Assembly: GCA_026168455.1 (NCBI GenBank)
Contig: CM047425.1
Span: 110,537,800 to 110,601,799, forward strand
Length of the DNA stretch: 64,000 bases
Direction: 5' to 3'
DNA from: Theocolax elegans
Taxonomy: Eukaryota; Arthropoda; Insecta; Hymenoptera; Cerocephalidae
Below the pieces are notes generated by a model that was given only the letters and a program-made list of their open reading frames with translations, made no database searches and had not been told where the DNA came from. This document shows positions 13,441-25,200 of the stretch, piece after piece. Each line of letters opens with the position of its first letter. Positions within the stretch are counted from its first letter, which is position 1. The translations under genes were made by a program, and so were the position numbers.

Positions 13441-13572
13441 CCCGCGTGCAAGGGAAAATATGTCATTCTCAAATACTACGATTCACCTCACCGAACAATC
13501 TTTATTCTTTATTTCGTTTAGCAACATTTTTTCCCTTACTCTACGCTTAACTTCCCAAACCTATATATATAT

Positions 13573-15227
13573 GGGTGGTTCTCTGTGACATCGAAGATGA
13601 AAAAAATAAATATTGCTATAACTGTGGGAATATGTTTTAGAGGTATCCAGTAGTTCTCCTGAATTTTTTCAGATTTTTTCTGGGCCATTATTTTAAGTTA
13701 CAGAGAGTCAAAGTTGACATTTTAGCACTTTTTTGCATTATATGCCCATTTTCATGAATTTTTAGCTCCCAGGGGATGCATTTTTCACTAAAAACATAAC
13801 TATGACTTTTTTTGTAAAATTTTCCGAACTTTTCATTAAAAATACTTTTAAAGACATAAATGTATGCTGTCACACTCTTGTAAGCCATTTAAACCTTAAA
13901 TAGTGAAAATCAGCAATTCTGCTCCGGACTCTGGTAACCTAATACTGTCTAAAAGATGTCTTTTTATAGTCAGAAACTGCCTAAAAATTTCCAGAGTGGA
14001 TCTAAATCATTAAGATCACTTATGGTCAAAATATCCGGGAAAAGTGCCCGAAATATTAATAGAAATGTATATTTGTTGCCTTATAACGATGAATCTATTA
14101 TCATGATCATTGCAAAAAAATTTGTGCACTTATCTTGGAGTGGTAGAAAAGTATCTTCACTTGTTTCAGTATCCATCTAATCCCCTGTAAGCTGCTAAAA
14201 ATACAAATATTATTATAAAATTATAAAAAATTATTTTTTAAACATTTATAATGCAGGATTTTTAGTTTTACAACCCTTACAAGAATTATAATACTAATCT
14301 GAAGGATTACTATAAAAGTATCAACATTATTATTATTATTATTCAGCAATACATTATTTAGATTTCACAAACTTGTCACTGTCACGTTATCATATTATTC
14401 ATTATAATTATATATCCGAATTATTTATATATCTTTTGTATTAAATACGTATATTCAGTTATTGTAATAATGATGTTTATATATTTATAGTAATCCTTCA
14501 GATTAGTATTATAATTCTTGTAAGGGATGTAAAACTAAAAATCCTGCATTATAAATGTTTAAAAAATAATTTTTTATAATTTTATAATAATATTTGTATT
14601 TTTAGCAGCTTACAGGGGATTAGATGGATACTGAAACAAGTGAAGATACTTTTCTACCACTCCAAGATAAGTGCACAAATTTTTTTGCAATGATCATGAT
14701 AATAGATTCATCGTTATAAGGCAACAAATATACATTTCTATTAATATTTCGGGCACTTTTCCCGGATATTTTGACCATAAGTGATCTTAATGATTTAGAT
14801 CCACTCTGGAAATTTTTAGGCAGTTTCTGACTATAAAAAGACATCTTTTAGACAGTATTAGGTTACCAGAGTCCGGAGCAGAATTGCTGATTTTCACTAT
14901 TTAAGGTTTAAATGGCTTACAAGAGTGTGACAGCATACATTTATGTCTTTAAAAGTATTTTTAATGAAAAGTTCGGAAAATTTTACAAAAAAAGTCATAG
15001 TTATGTTTTTAGTGAAAAATGCATCCCCTGGGAGCTAAAAATTCATGAAAATGGGCATATAATGCAAAAAAGTGCTAAAATGTCAACTTTGACTCTCTGT
15101 AACTTAAAATAATGGCCCAGAAAAAATCTGAAAAAATTCAGGAGAACTACTGGATACCTCTAAAACATATTCCCACAGTTATAGCAATATTTATTTTTTT
15201 CATCTTCGATGTCACAGAGAACCACCC
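13573..15227. mobile_element. 1.655-kb palindromic element, copy 1
   Basis: Starts GGGTGGTTCTCTGTGACATC and ends with its inverted copy, inside TATATA. Arms of about 770 bp are almost identical (one mismatch noted at 14269/14530) and surround a roughly 110-bp loop. Each arm encodes two small ORFs, so each ORF is present twice in mirror image: 66 codons at 13888-13688(-) and 15112-14912(+), and 74 codons at 13956-14180(+) and 14844-14620(-). No transposase motif is seen. Same family and orientation as 39380-41035. Confidence 0.88.
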
Positions 15228-15844
15228 ATATATATATAGTAACCGCTCCATTTTCTAATTATTAATCTTCCGAGATATTTCTCTAGACTGATCGAATTAA
15301 TTTTCTGATGAATTACTACTTTTTAATAAACAAATCAATCTAAGAATTATAATGGTTCTCAAGTTTACAAATATTCAGTTTTGTATACAACGTTTATTAA
15401 AAAAACATAATAATTTATATATGTATACATATATATATATATATATGTCTTATAAAAAGGCACTGATGAACAATATAATTTATGATTTTTTTTTTTTTTA
15501 TATTAACTGACAAAAATTTCGTTGTTATATATGTACAGTATTTCGAGCAAGTGTGGTACACTGTTGTTATGTAAATATTTTATCGTAATATAACGTTACT
15601 GCTTCGTTGTAAGAATAAACACATGTACAAAAAGATAAATAATGAAGGATAAGGGAAATCTAATGGTACGTAATACGAAATGAAAATTTAGGTATATCAT
15701 GTAGATTTATCGAGAGTACAAATAAAATAGGTGCGATAATTAAAAAATAATTTGTATAATGGCAGAATAAAAAGTAAATACTAGTTTGTTGGATAAAATA
15801 AGAAAATGTTGGTTTGGCAATTTAAATATAAAGGTAAGATAAGA
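15228..15844. other. stumps 3' flank
   Basis: AT-rich with (TA)n at about 15424-15446. Likely includes the stumps 3' UTR; the plus-strand TTTATT near 15391 is a candidate minus-strand polyadenylation signal. No gene seen. Confidence 0.4.
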
Positions 15845-16281
15845 TTAATTGTTCGCAGATTCGATAGTTTCAGTTGGGGGAAAGTTCAACTCGGCGGGAA
15901 GTGGCACGGTTGGCGCGGCTGGTAGCTTCTTCAAAGTGACGCCAAAGTTCCGGGCTATTTCGTCGGACGCTTCCAACTGGACATTTGTGTAATCCGGCAA
16001 AGTGTCGACATTTCCTACTGCACTAGGGTAATCTAGACGGTGATTGGATTTTGGTTCCGGGTGTATCTCTGGCTGTATTGTCAATACTTCTGGTTTATCG
16101 GTTTCCTTTGGGTCTCCGTATTGGATGCCGGCTGCCTCTGCCTCGAGCCTCGGAGTGACGTTCGCGTAGTTGCCGTTTCCAGTAAATTTACCGTGCGACT
16201 CGTTCGAGTTCCGTGGCTCCCGTGGTTCGAGTGGTGTGCCATGGCTCGACGATGATTTTCCTTCACTCCCGGGTTTGAATG
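15845..16281 (-). CDS. stumps: stumps terminal exon with Grb2-type YxN motifs
   Basis: Acceptor TTCGCAG at 16282, stop TAA at 15847-15845, 144 residues. It contains NYANV and DYTNV, both fitting the pYxN consensus of the Grb2/Drk SH2 domain, plus YGDP and DYPS. The end is Pro-rich and finishes TIESANN. Confidence 0.88.
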
Positions 16282-19200
16282 CTGCGAACACCAAGACAAA
16301 AAGGAGACGGGGATAAGTGATTTTTATCCAAACATAATTCTCGCGTGCGTTCTTCAATTGGCTATTTTAATCGACCTCTATGTATTATACTCTCTCAATG
16401 TAATTACATTCGTATTGTCTCTCGGGTATTGGTATCGGGTGTTGTCGCATGTGGGCCTGTTGGACCGAAACGTACTTTCACCAATATTTAACTTTCCTCG
16501 TTCAAATTATAGCAGAGAACATATACCTACGTTATATACGTTACTTTCCTTCTTTATAAAGAATAAACTTATTTAGCTCAACCGACAACACTATTAACTA
16601 TATGGTATGTCAATATCAAATCGATCGTGGGAGTTGACGGTTTTTTAATTAAGGGGATGTCGGACTCAGAAAATGGTCATTTTTAATACTTCTTTTGTAG
16701 ACGAAAGAATAAATTTTTTTAAAAATCCTGAACGCCATGTCTTTAAGTGTCTTTTAAATAGTATACTCAAATTTTTTCAGATTTTTAAATTTCTAATTTC
16801 ATTATGATTTTTGCGTTGAAAATTCATGGTTTTTTAGATCAATAATTACCGACCGAAAATTCTTTATTCATTTATTAATAATAAATTTATTTTTTCTTAA
16901 AAAATGTAAACGCCATTCCCTGGCTTTTGTTTTAAACTACTCATATAAATTTTGTTCAGATGTTTCATTCAATATTTTCAACATAATTGTTATGATGAAA
17001 GGTGTAGATCCCTGTAACTTGGTTCCGACATCCTGTTGATTTAAAAAACCATTGGGTTCCATCATTGATTTCATCGTTTACATACTATATAAAAAATGGA
17101 GAGCGATTTGTTGATTTTATCCTTAGCAATTATAGCCAAAATTATGGTTAGTTACGGATAAAATAGATATGTTTATCTTTTATCGTGTGTTCAACATTGA
17201 GTTTAAAGTTTAAAGTGAAGTATAAAATGTAGAGAAATGCTTTGCATATATATATATATATTGATAATAATGACATATCTGAATACATTGAGTGAGTAAA
17301 CAATGCGCTTACAATGAATAGGCAGTCCGGATGGTGGGAAAGCAATGTAGTACTCCTTATCGTCGAGTGTCGAGTGAGAGGACTTAACCGGTCGCAAATC
17401 AAGCTCGCTGCTACTAACTCCAGAAGGGCCTGCTGCTCTCATCGTGTTGGACGTGTTGTTCGATCCCGCCTCTTGTTGCTGGTGCTGGTGCTGGTGCTGG
17501 TGCTGGTGTTGCGGATACGATCTCCCGTGGAAAGGCTTCGGCGCCGGTGGGATTTCGTAGCTCGTGATCCCCACGGCTTTCTCCTCCGAGAGTGAATGCT
17601 GCAACTGTTGTGTTCAGACAAACACTTTACCTTAATACACTCTCACACGTTTCATTCACTTTCATCATTATATTTCATCCTAAATTATAAATACCCGGAT
17701 AATTGTCTATTTCTCGTACACTCTAAGTACAAGCAAGTTAGAAGATACCGCGCTGAACGTGGCCTGTACTATCGTCAACAACAACACCAAAAACTAACTT
17801 CATTTATCATTTTATTAAAAACATTATCTTCCATTATTCTATTCCTATTTCGTACTATTTTGTAAATAATTTTATGTGTCTATCGAATATTCTAAACCTT
17901 CACTGAGAGAAGTGTTGTACGAAAAATTACTAAAATCGTGGTACAAATTGCTATATTATATTAGAAGGATGAGACATACTTTTATTGTAATAATTTTTAA
18001 TATTTAGCATAGTAATTTTTCTGGCGACAAGATAAAGACGAAAAATAAATATTCTACTTTTTACTACAAATTGGGGATAAGTCTATTATGCTATTATTTA
18101 CATTTACGAGATATTAGAGATTTAATAAATATATTTACTTTAGAACAAAAAAGCCGTAGATCCGCGGGATTCGAACCGACAACCCTTTGGGGTACAAATC
18201 CTGTGCCTCACCGACTGCGCCATTTGAACACTTTGGTTTGTTAAACTCGAATCATCCTTATATGTTACACGAAACTTTTCAAAACAATAGCGTTTTCTTT
18301 GTTTAACATTAATGTGTAATAAGTATATGAACGATCACCAAAGAATAAAATCAAATTAAATATCGTTAGATTAACAAAACAATATAAGTATCAAAAGTTC
18401 CAAGTTTAAAATATTTGAGGTTACGTACTCGCGACGTTGATTCTCCTCTATTTTCATCTCTGAAGAATTTTGTTTCGTTCAATATTAAATTTTATTATAT
18501 TTTGTAACAAACGTAACTTATAAGAAAATTTACTATATTATAGGTATAGTAAAAGTTGTTATACTGATTGGGAAAATTTGTTATGTTACGTAGGAAAAAT
18601 TCTTATATAACATAGTAAAAATTGTAAATCATTTAATTTTGTTATATATAGTAATTTTTAAACGTATGAATAAAAATTTATATACGAAAATGGTAGTAAG
18701 TTTTATCATTGAAATTGTAATTTTTGCTGGGTATATTATAAAAATCTTCATCATTTGAGTATATTCCACTGTTCTCATAAAATATAGTAATTTTCCCTTA
18801 AAGTTTAGTAATTTTTAATACACCATTTTTCTCAGTGTACAATCCTCAATTGAATTATTTTGCATTAAAAGTAAGCATATACCACCTTTAACCATTGATT
18901 TTTCCCGTTACATAAACACAATCAGATAAATCATTTCAAAACCTAATAAATTATTACCGAAAATTCATTTAAATTAAATATATTATTTATATATTTATAT
19001 ATTTATATTTGAAAAAATAATCTGCGAGCATCAATTTGATGACATTAAAGCACTATCAAGTGTGTTTATTTTCTTTCAAATAAAAATGTATTCGTAATAA
19101 ATTTTACCCGTCGATCGTCCGTATCGGAATGTGTGCCGCTATCACCGAGACTAGTGCCGCTGCAACCACTGACGGTACTCATGCGGCCTGACGAAGACGA

Positions 19201-22200
19201 ACCTAACAAGGTAAAATTTTTCAATTAGTTTACATAATTATTCGTAATAATCCGATTATTGGTATAAAAGTAACTGTTTGCCATTCGTACTTGAAACACT
19301 GTGAAGACTGAGGCTACTAACAGGTCGGCGATCGCCTAAATTGCCATTATGTTTATTCGGTGTAACATCGTCGTTCGTTTCAGAAGGATCTTTCGAGTCT
19401 ATGTAAACAAACAAATGTCTCACTTATTATTATTATCCTATTATATTACCGCACTCGTACTACGTAATGTATGCAATAGTGAATTTTCAAATTTATACCT
19501 TTCTTTCCTTTGGTAAAAAGCTTTCTGATTCTGTCAAACGGTGTGGGAGCTTTCATCTCCTCCTTGATTCTTTTCTGTATCCTCTCGTATTCGTCTCTCA
19601 TAGCTGAAAGTTGCCGTTGCTTATCTTTAAAGCTCTGTTGAACGTCATTCCTATTTCGCCAGTTTTCTACAAGTCGTTCCACTTCCGAAATAGTGAACAC
19701 GTTATTTTTAAAATCAGTTATAATCTCGAGTAATTCGTCTTGCGGGCACTCGCGAGATTTGCTACTAGATTGACTCGATCGACCCAAACTTGACTTGGTG
19801 CTCGATTGATCGCTCATCGTTTCTCCACACTCGCTTTTTCCATCGATCACTGTGTTTTTCACACTTGAACTCGTATTCATCAATGTTGGAGTCGAGGCTG
19901 CGGAATCCGGTGATCGCATACCTACAATTTTTATACAAAATTTTCATGTCAATATGTTTTTCATCAATAATCAAGAGAAAATAATATGTTAGTTGATGTA
20001 ACATTTAATCGAGAATCACTCGCAACAATTACTGCTAAATAGATAATATAGCTATTCATTTTAGATAATTTTATATATTCGGACGATTATAATTCTAATT
20101 CGATTTATTTCAAGAATCTTCATGTTAGCACTTTTGACTGCGTGTTTCACTTGTATTCACCAAATGATGCATAATGCCCGTTTAAAAATATTATATTTTA
20201 AAAGTACGTCCAATATAAATAATAGGTGAAATATTACGATTTAATTTAAGCGACTAAGTAGTAAAAATCCAAATTATTAAACGAATACAAATGTCTACAC
20301 GGGTCGACAGGGTTATTCTCAGTTAAATAAGGTTCATTTTCCTTTGTATGCATTTAAAATTTATAGATACACATGCATGTATACATGGGTATATATTAAT
20401 AGTGCTAATTGTCTTACTTCTTATAATCTATAATAAATTAATAAAAATAGTCGGTCCAGTCTGAAGAGGATTTAGGGTTTTACCGACAACACGTTACGCA
20501 TAACGAAAAATAACTACTCAATATTTACAATTTTACTATACAATATTAACATAATAATTATAAACAGTTCTTAATATTTTATATAAATTATATTATTATT
20601 AATGTTTATTTTGATTTTTTAGCTAATTTTGTTTGTAACATAACTATTATAATTAAATCTAAGAATTTTATGGTACTCTGATTTTTCCATAATGTACTTA
20701 TCCCAGGATATCTCAGGAACAATTTCGTCGAATAGGTTGAAATTTTAACAGAATAACAAATAACGTTTGACAAAAAATTTTAATGTTTATTTTAAAATAG
20801 TATATTATGACACTGTTGTGGGAGATGGTTGTCTACCCCTGTCGAGGTTGTTCGCACGAGCGAAGCGAGTGAGAACATCGAGAAAGGTAAAAAAAACATC
20901 TTCCACAATAGTTTCATACAATATTTTATAACATTAGAACCTCAAAATCTGAAATGAAAGTGGGATTTTGAGGTTAAAATGTTATAAAATTATTTAGCTA
21001 GTTTTTATACAATTTTTTAATTATTTTAAATTATTTGGTAAGAAAAATATTTTATTACAATGTTAAGACAGTCTGTTCCATTCAAATGGATTTAGAATAT
21101 ATTTAAAAATTACTGTTAACATTTCAGCCTCTTCGATCAAGTGGTTCCTGAGCGAATGAAAGTTAATAATAATATAATTTATTTAAAAAATTAGGAAATT
21201 ATTATGGAATTATTATGAAATTATTAATTGTTAATACTGAATAGTTAATTTTTAATTTGAACCCGAGTCGTCCCCTTAATTACAAAACGTACAAGTCTTG
21301 AAGAAATTGATACACGTTATCCTAAAATTATTTCGTTTTCACTAATTAAAAGTGAGGAATGAAGCTTTATAAAACGCACTCTAATTTCGAGATCGAAATC
21401 GAATCGAATCGAATCGAATCGAAAAAGGAATTAAAATAAAATAGTCGCGGACCTGCGGGATTCATGTGCATGTAACCTTGTAAAGGCAGTTCCAGATTTG
21501 AGGCATTGAGCGTCGAGGTTGAAGAGTACGCGAGGAATGCCGCTGGTGTACCGCGTTCCGATTCCACCGTGAAGGAAGAATCCTCCCGAGGAACTGCATT
21601 TGGTTGTGGTAGCGGGGGAGGCGTTGAATAATCGGGAAAGGTTTTGTGAATCGTCGTGACAGGTCGGGCGGTTGGAGGTACCGAGTACGCTTCGCTCAAT
21701 GGTCGGGGTCGGCAGTAATCCTCCTGGCGAGACGACCAAGACGCTTGATCCTCCTCTAGGTGCACTCGTTCGAATTGGTGGTTTGGCGCTTGGTAACCTA
21801 TTCGAACCCATCAAACGTTTAACATTTTAATACATTTTTGAATAATCATTCGGATAAAACTACTACCTTGATTTAGCTTGATAAACGTGATTATTACGAA
21901 ACTCGGTTAACTATAATTATATACGAAGATTTATTTATATTTTTAATGTATCGACGGCTGAGAGGAACAACCAGCTATCTCGCCGCCACGTTCGAAAACC
22001 ATACCTATCTCGCAACTCGACTCGAGACCAACTATTTCGTGAGTATTTTTCGTTTTAAATAATATTTGGTTTTGTTAAGCACAGGAATTTAAATAATAAA
22101 TTTCTTAATTATAAATATATTATAATTATAATTAATAATACAAATTATAACATATAACATATAACTGAATATTTGTATTTAACGGGAGATCAGGTAAGAT

Positions 22201-25200
22201 TGAATACATTTCACATAACGTTCACAGCGTCATATTGTAATTCGTCTTGTAAACAATAATAAAAGTAGCCGAAAGATTATGCCGTCATTTTAGTAATGTT
22301 CAGGTGCGGTTAATGTGTACTTGGAAAAAAATTATCAATTATTAGTTGCCGTTATAATTTTTCTTATTGTTCAAATATAGCTATTGTTCAATATTTTATA
22401 TTTTATTATTCAAGAAAGCAAATTATTGTGATATTTAAGAATTTATAATTAAATACGATTATTTTTTCATTCATATTATTTCACAAAAAAAATGTTTGTT
22501 TACATTACCGCAATTACCAAAGTATCTTCTTGTTATCTAATTTTTAAAGTGTAACTTTTATATTTTTTTTAGAGGTTTTAGTAGCATATGATTTAAAACA
22601 AGAAGCATTTCTAAATTTATGAGTGTTGCCATTGAAAAATTTAAAATGAAAAATACGCTCACGAAATGGGGGGTTTTTGAAGTGGACGTCGAGATAGGTG
22701 GTTTTCGAACCAAACGTCCAAACTTCGAGATGGATGGTTTCCGAAACGGGCGCTGAAATAGGGGGTTTTCCCGTTTTCGTCTCAGCCGTCGATACAATAA
22801 TGTTCAATTGTCAATTGTACACGATTAATCAATCAAAATCATAAAATAACAGAATGCACTCACCATTTGTATTTCCATTAGTGCTTTCACTCATAACTTT
22901 GAGGTAACTATACATATTCGAAAATTCGTTCATTTGCTACATGAAAAAGATGTTTTGATTAACATTCTATTATACGTAATAGTGTTTTATTAATTATATT
23001 ATTATATCAAAGAGAAGAGATCGAAGATGCAGTGTACGTACCATGTAACCGCGCAATTGGTGAGCCAATCTCGCATGACCGGCGTACTCGGCTAGATCCG
23101 CAGGAGTTAAATCGTTAATGTTTCTCATGTCGCAGGCTATGTCACCACCAGGACATTCGAGGAGCTGCCAGGCTAACTTTTCTAACCCGAAACGGGCCGC
23201 AAAATGCAAAAGCGTCGGATTTTCTTCGGAGCCTATTTTCAAATGCAAACACAAAATAATGGTCAAGTGTTGACTTGTAGAGTCGTCTATGCAACGCGGT
23301 TTACGAAAACGAATACGAAATACACACCCGAGTGATTTTTCGAGATCTGCAGACCACCTGGTGGGTTACAAAATAGGTTAAAATGCGGTGGTATATTTTT
23401 TTGAAATGCATGCACCATCCAAGTATCCAATTGCTCTTTATCTCCAGAATTGAAGCCAAACGTCTGAAATAATGATAAGTTATTCAGAGTTGTTGATGAT
23501 GTACCAAATTAATATTTATTTATATTTCGAGATTGATACCAGAAATTCATCATCACAGAGATGAAGAATAATTATAAATAATATTGTAGAGGTATGGATT
23601 TGATATTATAATTGGAAACAAATGTAATCGAAAAAATCTTTATTCACCTGGCACATGAATTCAAGCGGGTTATCGTGAGCCCGGAGAATTTGATCGAGTT
23701 CCCGGAGACGGCTTTCACACTTGATTTGCCTGACTCCGAGGGCAGTGCCGTTCCGAGATATTCGCACTCCAACGAGCATCGACACGTCCAAGCATCGTTC
23801 GGGTATCGAAAACTGCAGAGTATAGGGATTCCGGCGTTTCACGTGGCTCAACTCGATGGCTTCACCGCAACGATCCACGATTACGTTCACTTGGTCGTCC
23901 GGATGCAATGGCTCGTTCAAAAGGGCAATCACTCGGTTTTGGCCCTGCTCCTCCGTAAACAAATACAATTCATTATTATTATGCACACACACACACACAC
24001 ACTCACTTTAAAAAATCACGCAACTACACATTAGGATACACGCAGTTACAAAGGTTTCTAATAAAAATTCTAATAAAATTACAAATTAACGTACGTAATG
24101 GTGCAGTATATATATGTAATTTTGAATATACGTTAAAGAAAATGAAATTAATTTCCTGATCGTATATCCGTGTTCCCCTTATTTCTTATTTATCGCAAAA
24201 TTTTACGACCTTATATTTAACAACGTATATAATAATGAGAATTATACCACCGCATATCGTGGAACTCTCCAACAGTTGTTATTATTTTCGAGGAATAATA
24301 ATTTTATGTTTAGTAAAGTTTATCTATTGCGATAAACATTTTATGTTAAATGAATTAGATTTACAAAGCATAAAATTAACGCTCGGAATTCTATTGAAAT
24401 TTTCAAGGAGATCGTTAACATCGCGAATAATCTAGTTTAATCCAAAATCGATGATATCCAAAAGTGATACGAAATCATCGAAGGCAATGATTCACCAACT
24501 CGTTGGAACGTGTACATTCACAGGCGTGACGAGTCACTCACCAGTTTCACCTTCTTTGGATGAACGGAAAAGCCTGTCTTGTCGATCTTGAGATGGTTCG
24601 TATTAGTGTTGCCAAGGATCGCTACAGCTGCTCCCAAAAGCTGACCAACGAACGTTTCGTCTTGATCCTTGACGAAAAATTTCCGCCAATTTTGGTACGT
24701 AACGAGACTCGCTCGATGTGTTTCGGTCAAATGACTGTCTTGTACACCCAGCATCATCGTGAGAACGCGTTCAGCTCCAAGTTGCCGAGTGATCGTAGCT
24801 GCTTGATCGGGCCGTTCAGACACTCTTTCGAGGAATACTGGACAAATCACGACTATTTGTAATCGTGAACTGCGAATTTTCAACTCGGTACGTGGGCCCA
24901 CCGGATCTTCCAACGCCACCTGACTCACTCTGATAATCAAACATTTCATTATAAGACAATCAGCTAGTATAACGGGCGTTTGCACGTACAATTTTGTCAC
25001 CCTGGAAAGATCATCCTGGAAAAAGTCAGTTTACTTAACAGCTACGGCAATCCAACGTTTTATTATTTGTATATCAATAGTAGTTTTTATGCTTCCGTTT
25101 CAACTAAATAAACTGGACTTTTCAGGTGGTCTGAGTGAAGATAACATTTATGTATTCGTTGATTTTCATTTTTATTTCCGTAGACTCAACAGTTGAATGA

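Noticed and set aside
21431..21814. 127-codon minus ORF overlapping stumps exon 9
   Set aside because: A different frame of the same exon; only the frame ending YMHMNP joins its neighbours in phase.
23612..24034. 140-codon plus-strand ORF
   Set aside because: Antisense of the DBB exon, extended by a CA repeat.
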